Positions 1-7,030 of a stretch of DNA of 8,390 nucleotides are shown in pieces. Source of the stretch: an uncultured Rhodospirillales bacterium (GTDB lineage Bacteria > Pseudomonadota > Alphaproteobacteria > Acetobacterales > Acetobacteraceae). The stretch spans positions 1 to 8,390 of the forward strand of contig CAIVDX010000269.1 of assembly GCA_903904805.1 (NCBI GenBank). Reading direction: 5' to 3'. Every line of letters begins with the position of its first letter. Position 1 is the first letter of the stretch. The notes under the pieces were generated by a model, which saw only the letters and a program-made list of their open reading frames with translations, made no database searches and had not been told where the DNA came from. The translations under genes and the position numbers were made by a program.

Positions 1-10
1 CCGATTTGTT

Positions 11-2278
11 TTAGGCCAGGGCTGCCTTGATCCGCGCCGGTGTGAACGGCGCGCGGCGGAGGCGGACGCCGGTGGCGTCGTAGATGGCGTTGGCGATGGC
101 GGCGGCGATGGGGCGGGTGGCGGCTTCGCCGGCGCCGGTGGCGGGGAGGTCGGGGCGGTTGATGATGGCGAAGTCGATGCGGTCAGGGGTCTGGCGCATG
201 TCGATCGTCGGGTAGCTTTGCCAGTCGACCGAGGTGACGTTTTCGCGGTCGAACATGGTTTCCTCCAGCAGGGCGCGGGAGGTGCCGTGGATGATGTTGC
301 CCTCGAGGGTGAGTTTAAGGGCCTCGGGGTTGATGACCAGGCCGCAATCGTGGCCCATGGCCCAGCGGATGGGACGCACGACACCGGTTTTGCGGTTGAG
401 TTCGATCTCGACCATGGCGGCGACGAGGGTTTCGCCGCGGAGGGCGAGGGCGACGCCGCGGCCCTTTACGACGTCACCGGAGGTGTCGCGGCCGGTGGCG
501 GCGGGGCGGGGGGTCCAGCCGAATTTTTCGGCGGCGGCCTTGGTGACGGCGATGCCGCGTTCATCGGTGAGGTGGCGGAGGCGGAACTCGACGGGGTCGG
601 CCCCGGCGGCGGCGGCGAGTTCGTCAATGAAGCTTTCCGAGGCAAAGCTGATCTGCGGGCCGACGGGGTCGCGCAGGTGGGAGGTGCGGAGCGGGGATGC
701 GGTTTCCAGCAGCGGGGGGATGGTTTCCCAGCCGAGGAGGGCGCCGGCGCCGTAGTCGTAGGTTTCGGTGGGGTAGCCGAAGCCCTGGGTGGGGTGGCGG
801 CCCATGCCGAGCATCTGGCCGGCGAGGGTGTCACGCGGGTCGGACTCGTTGGTGTCGAGGTCGACGCGGGAGAAGCCCTTGGAGATGAAGCTGTAGCCGG
901 TGATCTTGCCGGAGGCGTCGAGGCCGGCGCGGCAGGTGTGGACGGAGGCGGGGCCTTTGGGGTCCCAGCCGGTGCCCTGGTCGCGGCTGTATTGGACGCG
1001 GACGGGGCGGCCGGTGAGTTTGGAGAGGAGGGCGGCGTCCATCACGGCGTCACCGGCGTCGTTGCGGCCGTCGCTGCCGGGGCCTTTGGTCCAGATGGCG
1101 CGGACTTTTTCGACGGGGAGGTCGAGCAGGCGGGCGACGCCCATCTGGGCGAAGTGGGGCTTTTGGGTGCCGGTCCAGATGGTGGCGCCGTCGGGGCGGG
1201 CGTCGACGAGGGCGCAGCCGCCGGCCATGGAGGCGTGGGCCTGGAAGGGCCACTCATATTCGGCGGTGACCTGGCGGGGGGCGGCGGCGATGGCGGCGGC
1301 GGCGTCACCGATCTTTTTCTCCTCCTTGCGGGTGAGGACCGGGGCGGCGCGGATGTGGGCGTAGAGCTGGGATTGCTCGGGGAAGGGGGGCTCGGCGGGT
1401 TTCGACCAGGTGACGAGCAGGGCCTCCTGGGCGCGGATGGCGTTCCATTCCTTTTCGGCGACGACCGCGAGGACGCCTTTTTCCTGGATGACGCGGACGC
1501 CGGGAATGTCCTTGATCGAGGACGCATCGACGGAGACGGGTTGGGTGCCGGCGACGGGGGGGCGGATCATGCGGGCGTGGAGCATGCCCGGGACCTTGAT
1601 GTCGCCGACATATTGCTGCTTGCCGAAGACGTTGCGGCGGATGTCCTGGCGGGGGACGGAGGTGCCGACGATCTTGTAGTCGGCGGGGTTCTTCGGCTTG
1701 GCCTGACCGGGGGCGAAGAGCTCGTTGCCGTAGAGCTTGTTCCAGGCGAGCTGGGTCTGGAAGCCGCCGTCGGCGACCAGGGCGGCGTAGGTGACACGGT
1801 TGGTGGGGGTGGCTTTGACGTAGACGGCGCCGTCGGCGGTGGCGAGCTGTTCGGCGGGGACGCCGAGTTTGGTGCTGGCGCGCTCGACGAGGACGCGGCG
1901 GGCTTCGGCGGCGGCCCAGCGGAGGGCCTTGCCGCCTTTTTCGATGCCTGTGCTGCCCGAGGCGCCGCCCTGGTTGACGGTGTAGGCGGTGTCACCCTGG
2001 ATGACGGTCATCATGGACATGGGGATGTCGAGCTCGTCGGCGACGATCTGGCCGATGCCGACATCGACGCCCTGGCCGGGGTCCATCTTGCCGTAGAGGG
2101 CGAAGACCATGCCGTCTGGCCGGATGGCGATGAAGCTGTCGAGCTGGTCGGGCGGCAGCTTGTGGATGGGCGGCAGGGCCTCGGCGGCCTGGGAGGCGGA
2201 GGCGAAACCGACGATGACGGCGCCGCCGGCGGCGAGGATGGCGCGGCGGGAGAGGGCGATGGGGCTGATCTGGTTCAT
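11..2278 (-). CDS. Molybdopterin-binding subunit of a xanthine dehydrogenase-family hydroxylase (IorB-like), Tat-exported
   Basis: Large catalytic subunit, 755 aa, of a molybdenum hydroxylase that inserts water-derived oxygen into a heterocycle or aldehyde. The N-terminus has a twin-arginine signal (S-R-R-A-I-L at 10-15, hydrophobic stretch 16-28, likely cleavage near A31/A32), so it should act in the periplasm. A Mo-cofactor-binding segment follows at about 50-200, with K-M-D-P-G-Q-G at 64-70 and Q-G-D-T at 94-97. The aldehyde-oxidase a/b hammerhead lies at about 215-300, and further cofactor-binding domains run from about 340 to 725. H643-D-C-G, the E659-G segment and G-A-G-E at 715-718 are conserved; E718 matches the family's catalytic glutamate. 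This domain order, with cofactor-binding sequence ahead of the hammerhead, is that of IorB-type proteins, and the length fits. The ATG at 2278 is chosen over a longer open frame because GGGAGG lies 5 bases upstream and the signal peptide begins there. It ends with TAA, 11 bases after the Fe-S gene. Substrate unknown. Confidence 0.93.
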   Translation of the reverse strand: MNQISPIALSRRAILAAGGAVIVGFASASQAAEALPPIHKLPPDQLDSFIAIRPDGMVFALYGKMDPGQGVDVGIGQIVADELDIPMSMMTVIQGDTAYTVNQGGASGSTGIEKGGKALRWAAAEARRVLVERASTKLGVPAEQLATADGAVYVKATPTNRVTYAALVADGGFQTQLAWNKLYGNELFAPGQAKPKNPADYKIVGTSVPRQDIRRNVFGKQQYVGDIKVPGMLHARMIRPPVAGTQPVSVDASSIKDIPGVRVIQEKGVLAVVAEKEWNAIRAQEALLVTWSKPAEPPFPEQSQLYAHIRAAPVLTRKEEKKIGDAAAAIAAAPRQVTAEYEWPFQAHASMAGGCALVDARPDGATIWTGTQKPHFAQMGVARLLDLPVEKVRAIWTKGPGSDGRNDAGDAVMDAALLSKLTGRPVRVQYSRDQGTGWDPKGPASVHTCRAGLDASGKITGYSFISKGFSRVDLDTNESDPRDTLAGQMLGMGRHPTQGFGYPTETYDYGAGALLGWETIPPLLETASPLRTSHLRDPVGPQISFASESFIDELAAAAGADPVEFRLRHLTDERGIAVTKAAAEKFGWTPRPAATGRDTSGDVVKGRGVALALRGETLVAAMVEIELNRKTGVVRPIRWAMGHDCGLVINPEALKLTLEGNIIHGTSRALLEETMFDRENVTSVDWQSYPTIDMRQTPDRIDFAIINRPDLPATGAGEAATRPIAAAIANAIYDATGVRLRRAPFTPARIKAALA

Positions 2279-2283
2279 GGTGA

Positions 2284-2289
2284 CCTCCC
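2284..2289 (-). promoter_or_regulatory. Shine-Dalgarno site fixing the start of the molybdopterin subunit
   Basis: GGGAGG on the minus strand, 5 bases before the ATG at 2278. It sits in the 11-base gap after the stop of the Fe-S subunit gene. It rules out the 60-residue arginine- and histidine-rich N-terminal extension that the open frame would otherwise allow. Confidence 0.8.
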
Positions 2290-2757
2290 TTATGCCGCGC
2301 CGGTAACGCGGGCGACGGCGCGGACGATGGAGGTGTGGGTGCCGCAGCGGCACTTCACACCGGCCAGGCCCTGTTTGATTTCGGCGATGGTGGCTTTGGG
2401 TTTTTCCGCGATGAGGGCGGCGGCGGTCATCATCCAGCCATTCATGCAGTAGCCGCACTGGGTGGCCTGTACTTCGGCGAAGGCGGTCTGGAGCGGGTGG
2501 GGATGTTCCTCGGTGCCGAGGCCGGTGATGGTGGTGATCGATTTGCCCTCAAGCTTGCCCACGGGGGTGACGCAGGAGCGGGTGGGCTTGCCGTCGATAT
2601 GGACGGTGCAGGCGCCGCATTGGCCGAGGCCACAGCCGAAGCGGGGATTGGTTTGGTCGAGGTCGTCACGCAGGGCGTAGAGGAGGGGCATGTCGGGGTC
2701 CTCGACATGGATGGTGTGCGAGGTGCCATTGACCTCAAGCTTGAGCGTGGTTGCCAT
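2290..2757 (-). CDS. [2Fe-2S] subunit of a molybdenum hydroxylase (IorA-like)
   Basis: Small electron-transfer subunit, 155 aa, the usual length for IorA, NicA and CoxS-type proteins. It passes electrons from the Mo-cofactor through two [2Fe-2S] clusters. All eight ligands are visible. The N-terminal plant-ferredoxin-like domain has C42, C47, C50 and C62 (C-G-L-G-Q-C-G-A-C pattern), and the C-terminal helical domain has C101, C104 (Q-C-G-Y-C), C136 and C138 (K-C-R-C-G). It has no signal peptide, so it is probably carried across the membrane by its Tat-tagged partner, as known for this family. I chose the ATG at 2757, with GGGGAG about 7 bases upstream, over a TTG five codons earlier. The gene follows the binding-protein gene by 56 bases and precedes the catalytic subunit by 11. 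The Fe-S family assignment is very secure; the substrate is not known. Confidence 0.95.
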   Translation of the reverse strand: MATTLKLEVNGTSHTIHVEDPDMPLLYALRDDLDQTNPRFGCGLGQCGACTVHIDGKPTRSCVTPVGKLEGKSITTITGLGTEEHPHPLQTAFAEVQATQCGYCMNGWMMTAAALIAEKPKATIAEIKQGLAGVKCRCGTHTSIVRAVARVTGAA

Positions 2758-2764
2758 CGGAACT

Positions 2765-2770
2765 CTCCCC
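2765..2770 (-). promoter_or_regulatory. Shine-Dalgarno site fixing the start of the Fe-S subunit
   Basis: GGGGAG on the minus strand, 7 bases before the ATG at 2757. It overlaps the alternative TTG start (minus strand, 2772-2770), which makes that longer start unlikely. Confidence 0.75.
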
Positions 2771-2813
2771 AATTTTGGTGGCGCAGGCTGTGTTTGCGTG
2801 GGCGGCTTGTCAA

Positions 2814-3764
2814 TCAGTTTGATGCGGCAGTGGGCAGAAACTGGTTGGTGGTGACTTTGGTGAGGTCGGGCAATTCGTCAACGAGTTGGATGTCGAGCAG
2901 GGCCTTGGCGAGCTGGGAGAGTTGGGCGGGGTCGATGCGGCCATCGCGGGACCATTGCGGCTTCTGCAGGTCGTAGGAGCGCGAGATGACGGCTTCGGAC
3001 AGTTCGGTGCCGGCGGCGGCGACGCGGACGGCGGTGGGCTTGTCGTTGAGGAGCAGGGCGATGGTGTCGAGCCAGGCGGCGATGAAACGTTTGATCTCGT
3101 CGGGGCGCTGCTTCAGCACGTCGTTCTGACCGAACATGGCGATGGTGAGGAAGTTGGGGACGTAGGTGTCGGCGGTCATCAGCAGGCGGCCGCGGCCGCT
3201 GGCCTCAAGCTGGAGGCCGATGGAGCTGTCGGCAATGACGGCCTGGGCCTGGCCGGAGGTGAGAGCCGCCATCTGTGAGGAGGTGAGGCCGCCGACGGGG
3301 ATGGGGGTGATGCCGTTCTCGCCCCAACCCTGGGTGCGGGCGAGTTCCTTGGCGAGCCAATAGGTGACGGTGCCGGTCTGGGTGACGCCGATTTTCGCGC
3401 CTTTGAGGTCGGCGACGGCGTGGATGTCGTTGCCGACATTGATGCCGAGGTTCAGGGCCTTGATGGCGATGGCGCAGATCATCGTCTCGGGGGCGCCTTT
3501 GATGGAATAGGCGGCGTCGGTGGCGCCGGAGAGGACGATGTCGGTGGCGCCGACGGTGAGGGCCTGGGTGAGTTTGGCGGCGCCGGAAAAGAGTTGGCGT
3601 TCCACCGTGACGCCGTGGCGGGCGAAGATCCCCTGTTCGATGCCGATGAGAAGTGGCGAGAAGACAAAGCCCTGCGATGGGACGCCGACCCGCAGCGGTT
3701 CGGCGGCTGCGGCGGGCAGCGCGATGGCGCAGAGTGCGAGCAGGCCGCGCAGGAATGGCTTCAT
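2814..3764 (-). CDS. Periplasmic ABC transporter substrate-binding protein, SsuA/NMT1-like
   Basis: Predicted 316 aa periplasmic solute-binding protein of the family that includes sulfonate, nitrate and pyrimidine-precursor (NMT1/THI5-like) binding proteins. It should capture a small molecule for an inner-membrane ABC importer. Residues 1-21 form a Sec signal peptide (basic M-K-P-F-L-R-G start, hydrophobic core, A-A-A-A-E cleavage region). Lobe I begins with L-R-V-G-V-P at 24-29 and includes a P-L-L-I-G-I-E-Q-G-I-F-type segment near 37-47. D-L-K-G-A-K-I-G-V at 119-127 is typical of the family, and the stretch near 161-181 (T-S-S-Q-M-A-A-L-T-S-G-Q-A) is the usual 'amount of occupancy' region before lobe closure. 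The ATG at 3764 is preceded by GGGAGG with 4 bases between; a start 11 codons earlier lacks this. No permease or ATPase gene is adjacent. Being first in the operon, it may bind the hydroxylase substrate or a related compound, which is inference. The ligand cannot be read from the sequence. Confidence 0.88.
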   Translation of the reverse strand: MKPFLRGLLALCAIALPAAAAEPLRVGVPSQGFVFSPLLIGIEQGIFARHGVTVERQLFSGAAKLTQALTVGATDIVLSGATDAAYSIKGAPETMICAIAIKALNLGINVGNDIHAVADLKGAKIGVTQTGTVTYWLAKELARTQGWGENGITPIPVGGLTSSQMAALTSGQAQAVIADSSIGLQLEASGRGRLLMTADTYVPNFLTIAMFGQNDVLKQRPDEIKRFIAAWLDTIALLLNDKPTAVRVAAAGTELSEAVISRSYDLQKPQWSRDGRIDPAQLSQLAKALLDIQLVDELPDLTKVTTNQFLPTAASN

Positions 3765-3768
3765 TGAT

Positions 3769-3774
3769 CCTCCC
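3769..3774 (-). promoter_or_regulatory. Shine-Dalgarno site of the substrate-binding protein gene
   Basis: GGGAGG on the minus strand, 4 bases before the ATG at 3764. It decides the start in favour of the signal-peptide methionine rather than the ATG at 3797. Confidence 0.75.
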
Positions 3775-3810
3775 GTTGCGCGGCTTTGGGCGCGCATTGG
3801 CCGGCAGGGA

Positions 3811-3829
3811 AGCCCAGTGGCGGGCTGGG
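3811..3829 (-). promoter_or_regulatory. Possible leader hairpins upstream of the substrate-binding protein gene
   Basis: Two overlapping, mutually exclusive 5-bp stems lie 47 bases or more upstream of the ATG. Plus-strand AGCCC (3811-3815) pairs with GGGCT (3822-3826), and CCCAG (3813-3817) pairs with CTGGG (3825-3829). A weak 4-bp hairpin (CGCC/GGCG) lies further upstream at 3836-3848. If transcription starts in the AT-rich stretch beyond, these would be in the 5' leader of the operon mRNA. In GC-rich DNA such short stems arise easily by chance, and no known riboswitch is recognised. Confidence 0.2.
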
Positions 3830-3936
3830 GTCAATCGCCGCAAAGGCGGGGTGAACGATTTTTTTCATAGTGAGAGCATTTTTTCCTTTCCCACCCGCCC
3901 CGGTTTGGTGTATGTATTTTGACATGGTGGCGCTTT

Positions 3937-3949
3937 GTGCGATGCGCAC
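3937..3949. repeat. Short inverted repeat, possible operator
   Basis: GTGCG-ATG-CGCAC, perfect 5-bp arms around a 3-base centre. It lies in the divergent region 13 bases after an isolated TTGACA. A dimeric repressor could bind here, but this is speculation from symmetry alone. Confidence 0.2.
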
Positions 3950-4008
3950 GATGTTGCCGCGTTTCAGATTGAATTGATTTTACTCTGGCCTTTTCGGGCA
4001 GTGATGAA

Positions 4009-4021
4009 TCGCGGGCCGCGA
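4009..4021. repeat. Short palindrome, possible operator
   Basis: TCGCGG-G-CCGCGA, perfect 6-bp arms around one central base. The single-base centre rules out a hairpin but fits a protein-binding dyad. It lies 178 bases before the terminase start. Chance occurrence is possible in GC-rich DNA. Confidence 0.2.
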
Positions 4022-4198
4022 GATGGTCGTGGCAGAGCGGATATTGCCGTTGGAAATTGTTTTGTCGGCGATATAGGCGGGTCGACGCGCTTGACCGGGC
4101 GGCGGGGTTCGCGCGGATCGACGCATTCTTTCCGTCACAGCGAAACGGCATCACAGGCTTGGCGCAGAAAGGTCAAAAGGCCGCGGAGCGTATGACCA

Positions 4199-5608
4199 AT
4201 GCCCAACCCGCCAGGGCACGCGAACGAATCGACCGACCAGATCGCGCTGCGGCGCAACGTGCGTGGGTCGTTGAGTGCCTGGGCTGAGTTGGCCCTGGCA
4301 CGGGAGAGCTTCCGGCCCGCGCGGCATCATCGGCTGATCCTGTCGGCTCTGCAGCGCATCAGCGGGGGTACTAGCGACCGATTGATGTTGCTGATGCCTC
4401 CTGGCTCGGCAAAGTCCACCTATACGTCGGTGTTGTTCCCGGCGTGGTGGCTCCAGGCGCATCCGCGGGGGTTGCTGGTTGCGTGTTCGCACACCAACGC
4501 GTTGGCGAAGAGCTTCGCGCGACGGATGCGGGCGTTGATCGGTGCGCACGGAGGCGATCTGGAGTATGAGGTTCCGCGCGGCTACGGATCAACCCAAGAT
4601 TTTTCGACAAGTTTGGGCAGTGGCTATCTCGGCGTGGGTGTGCATGCGCACATCACCGGACGGCGCGCGGACCTGGTGGTGATCGACGACCCGATCGCCG
4701 GGATCGCGGAGGCGATGAGCCCGAAGGCGCGCGAGCGTTTATGGGACTGGTATCGGGCGGATCTTGCATCGCGGTTGAAGCCGGGGGGAGCAATCGTTTT
4801 GGCAACGACGCGGTGGCATCATGATGATCTGGCGGGCCGGCTTTTAGGTTCGGCCGATCGCTGGGACGTGATCAAGCTGCCGGCGATCGCGGAAGGCGAT
4901 GACCAGATGGGACGCGCGCCAGGTGAGGCGCTGTGGCCCGAGTGGGAGGATGAGGCCGCCCTCGAGCGCAAGCGTGCGATGGTTGGTGAGCGAACCTGGG
5001 CGGGGTTGTATCAGCAGCAGCCGCTGCAGGGCCAACAGAGGGTTTTCTCGATCAGCCATTTAAATCTGATCGACGATATGCCCGACATGGTTGCCATGGT
5101 GCGTGCGTGGGACCTCGCGGCGACCGCGGACCTGCAAGGTGATCCTGACTGGACTGTCGGGGTGAAAATGGGACGCACACAGGCCGGCGGATTTGTCGTG
5201 ATGGATGTCGCCAGGTCGCGGGTTGGGCCTGCGGAGGTTGAGCGGCTGATTTGTCGCAGTGCCAAACAGGATGGCAAGGCGGTGAGGATCTCGCTTCCGC
5301 AGGATCCGGGCCAGGCGGGGCGGTCGCAGTCTTTGTATCTGATCAGACAACTTGCCGGATTCTCCGTGACCGCGACGCCGGAGACCGGCTCTAAACTGAT
5401 ACGCGCCATGCCGGTGTCCGCACAGGTTGGTGTTGGAAACGTGAGCGTTCTGCGGGCGAGCTGGACGCAATCCTTCATCGACGAGCTTGGCGACTTCCCC
5501 GATGGAAGAAAGGACGATCAGGTCGATGCATTCTCGCGTGCCTTCGCTGCACTGATGGACGCGCCGGCCCGACTGCAGCGCTCAGACATCGGATTTCTCG
5601 CCCGCTGA
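4199..5608 (+). CDS. terL: Phage terminase large subunit (ATPase and nuclease)
   Basis: DNA-packaging motor, 469 aa, which pumps phage DNA into the procapsid through the portal and cuts it. The N-terminal ATPase has Walker A P-P-G-S-A-K-S-T at 67-74, Walker B L-V-V-I-D-D at 159-164 (D163, with the following acidic residue as candidate catalytic base) and coupling motif L-A-T-T-R at 201-205, followed by W-H-H-D-D-L-A-G-R at 206-214. The C-terminal RNase H-like nuclease has an acidic triad: D305 in A-W-D-L-A, D369 in Q-D-P-G-Q-A-G, and D439/D440/D443 in D-D-Q-V-D-A. No domain is broken and the length is typical. The ATG at 4199 is the first possible start, because the frame has a TGA at 4193-4195. 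A GGAG lies at 4185-4188, 10 bases upstream. The portal gene follows after 24 bases. No small-subunit gene is found upstream, which is odd for this type. Confidence 0.96.
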   Translation: MPNPPGHANESTDQIALRRNVRGSLSAWAELALARESFRPARHHRLILSALQRISGGTSDRLMLLMPPGSAKSTYTSVLFPAWWLQAHPRGLLVACSHTNALAKSFARRMRALIGAHGGDLEYEVPRGYGSTQDFSTSLGSGYLGVGVHAHITGRRADLVVIDDPIAGIAEAMSPKARERLWDWYRADLASRLKPGGAIVLATTRWHHDDLAGRLLGSADRWDVIKLPAIAEGDDQMGRAPGEALWPEWEDEAALERKRAMVGERTWAGLYQQQPLQGQQRVFSISHLNLIDDMPDMVAMVRAWDLAATADLQGDPDWTVGVKMGRTQAGGFVVMDVARSRVGPAEVERLICRSAKQDGKAVRISLPQDPGQAGRSQSLYLIRQLAGFSVTATPETGSKLIRAMPVSAQVGVGNVSVLRASWTQSFIDELGDFPDGRKDDQVDAFSRAFAALMDAPARLQRSDIGFLAR

Positions 5609-5632
5609 GCTGGGCGCATAACGGATTTTGGA

Positions 5633-7030
5633 ATGTTTCAGACGATTTCAGCGCTCATTCCGTGGGACGCGGACCTGCCATTCCGCGCGCGGGTTCTCGA
5701 TCTGCGCAAGCGGGTCCTTGAGGGAACGCTCTATGATGTTCTGCCATATGAATTTCACGAGGAGCGCTCTCCGGCAGGAGATTATATTCCGCTGCGGCAG
5801 CGTCGCCCCTCGGTCCGCTATGGCTTGCCGCGGATGGTCGTTGAGGATTCGGTCTCGCTGCTGTTCAGCGAGGGGCATTTTCCGGCATTTGACAGTCCTG
5901 ATCCGGCGGTGCGGTCGGCACTGACGAGCCTGGTCAGGCAGACTCGGCTGAACGCCGTGATGATCGAGGCGGCCATTCGCGGTTCGATCGGTTCAGCTGC
6001 CATTTTAATGAGGATCTTAAGAGGGCGCGTGCATTTCGCGCATCTCGATACCACGTATTTGACGCCCGAGTGGGACCCACAGAGTCCGGATGACCTGAAG
6101 CGTGTGACCGAACGCTATAAGGTCGCCGGCAAAGCGCTGATCGCGCAGGGGTACGACAATATCGTCGAGACGGAGACATACTGGTTTTGCCGCTCGTGGG
6201 ATATCGAGCGGGAGAACTGGTATGTTCCGTCGCCAGTTGGCGATCTTGGCGAGCCGGAGATTGATGTCGCGCGCTCTGTGGAGTATCGGCTGGGGTTTGT
6301 TCCGCTTGTGTGGATCCGCAATCTGCCTGGTGGCGAGGCCCCGGATGGTGCGCCCACATTTGGAGCGGCGATCGATACGTCAATTGAGATTGATTACCAG
6401 CTCAGCCAGGCCGGGCGCGGCCTGAAATACAGCTCCGATCCGACGCTGCTGATCAAGGAGCCGGCGGGCGTGGAGGGGGCGATTGTCAAGGGCGCTGGAA
6501 ATGCCTTGATCCTGTCGGAGCAGGGGGATGCGCGGCTGCTTGAGATCGGTGGGACGGCGTCGGCCGCGGTCATCGATTATGTACGCATCTTGCGCGAGTA
6601 TGCGCTGGAGGCGACGCATGGCAACCGTGCAAGTGCAGATCGAATCGCCGCCGCACAATCCGGACGTGCGTTGGAATTGATGAACCAGAGTCTGATCTGG
6701 CTCGCTGACAATCTTCGCATTTCTTATGGCGAAGGTGCGTTGCTCGATCTCGCACGGATGGTCTTGCGGGCTGCGCAGATTTACCCGCTGACCGTCGCGG
6801 GGCTTCGGTTTCCCCCAGCGGATCCAGCGACACCGATCAGCCTCGTCTGGCCAAGATGGTATGCGCCGACAGCTGACGATCGGCATTTGGATGCGCAAAG
6901 CCTGTCTTCGTTGCTGCAATCGGGACTGATCAGCCGGGCAGCGGCGTTGCGCTGCATCGCGGCGACTTACGATATCGCCGATATCACACGTGAGATTGAG
7001 ACAATTCGCCGAGAGAATGAGGTGCCATGA
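5633..7030 (+). CDS. Phage portal protein, SPP1 gp6-like
   Basis: Portal protein, 465 aa, forming the ring at the capsid vertex through which DNA enters and leaves and where the terminase docks. Family features seen are an N-terminal wing region (about 1-110), the segment V-P-L-V-W-I-R-N at 223-230 before a G/P-rich loop, a helix-rich stretch with I-D-Y-Q-L-S near 253-258, a strand region at 266-305, S-G-R-A-L-E-L-M at 343-350 in the long stem-like helix, and a C-terminal part with S-L-S-S-L-L-Q-S-G-L-I-S at 423-434. The last features recur in SPP1-type portals. Assignment rests on this pattern and on the position between terminase and scaffold. The start at 5633 has only a weak ribosome site (ACGGA, 7 bases upstream). 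The gene lies in the same frame as the terminase with a single TGA between them. Its stop overlaps the next start (ATGA). Confidence 0.9.
   Translation: MFQTISALIPWDADLPFRARVLDLRKRVLEGTLYDVLPYEFHEERSPAGDYIPLRQRRPSVRYGLPRMVVEDSVSLLFSEGHFPAFDSPDPAVRSALTSLVRQTRLNAVMIEAAIRGSIGSAAILMRILRGRVHFAHLDTTYLTPEWDPQSPDDLKRVTERYKVAGKALIAQGYDNIVETETYWFCRSWDIERENWYVPSPVGDLGEPEIDVARSVEYRLGFVPLVWIRNLPGGEAPDGAPTFGAAIDTSIEIDYQLSQAGRGLKYSSDPTLLIKEPAGVEGAIVKGAGNALILSEQGDARLLEIGGTASAAVIDYVRILREYALEATHGNRASADRIAAAQSGRALELMNQSLIWLADNLRISYGEGALLDLARMVLRAAQIYPLTVAGLRFPPADPATPISLVWPRWYAPTADDRHLDAQSLSSLLQSGLISRAAALRCIAATYDIADITREIETIRRENEVP

Larger units (their letters stand above)
3765..4198. other. Divergent intergenic region between metabolic operon and phage head genes
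   Basis: This 434-base stretch separates the leftward operon from the rightward terminase. The part next to the operon (3765-3840) is GC-rich. From about 3852 it holds T-runs (3859-3865, 3880-3885) and AT-richer segments near 3911-3920 and 3968-3982. It must carry the minus-strand operon promoter and possibly a plus-strand phage promoter, but I could not assign either. A TTGACA at 3919-3924 has no TATAAT-like partner 16-18 bases downstream. Open frames here are short, arginine-rich and without good ribosome sites. I see no tRNA, integrase, insertion sequence or direct repeat that would mark an attachment site. Confidence 0.6.

Noticed and set aside
218..2452. A 744-codon plus-strand open frame opposite the molybdopterin subunit.
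   Set aside because: Its product is almost wholly G, A, D, V and E in low-complexity runs with no domain pattern. It mirrors the codon bias of the real gene on the other strand, which has clear family motifs.
2335..2976. A 213-codon plus-strand open frame opposite the Fe-S subunit and the end of the binding-protein gene.
   Set aside because: Glycine-rich shadow translation crossing two well-supported minus-strand genes, with no ribosome site or motif.
3836..3866. Short hairpin followed by a T-run, considered as a rho-independent terminator.
   Set aside because: The stem is only 4 bp and the T-run begins about 10 bases after it. No plus-strand gene ends there.
3919..3947. TTGACA at 3919-3924 as a -35 box of a phage promoter.
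   Set aside because: The bases 16-18 downstream are GC-rich with no TATAAT-like hexamer, so it is not called as a promoter.
3935..4195. An 86-codon plus-strand frame ending four bases before the terminase, considered as a small terminase or leader peptide.
   Set aside because: It starts with TTG after only a weak GGTGG, is arginine/serine/glycine-rich without a helix-turn-helix pattern, and is shorter than usual small terminases. Not fully excluded.
4057..4287. A 76-codon frame overlapping the terminase start, considered as a frameshifted terminase N-terminus.
   Set aside because: The terminase already has the normal length before Walker A and its own N-terminal pattern (S-A-W-A-E, P-A-R-H-H-R). 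The overlapping frame shows no similarity to that region.
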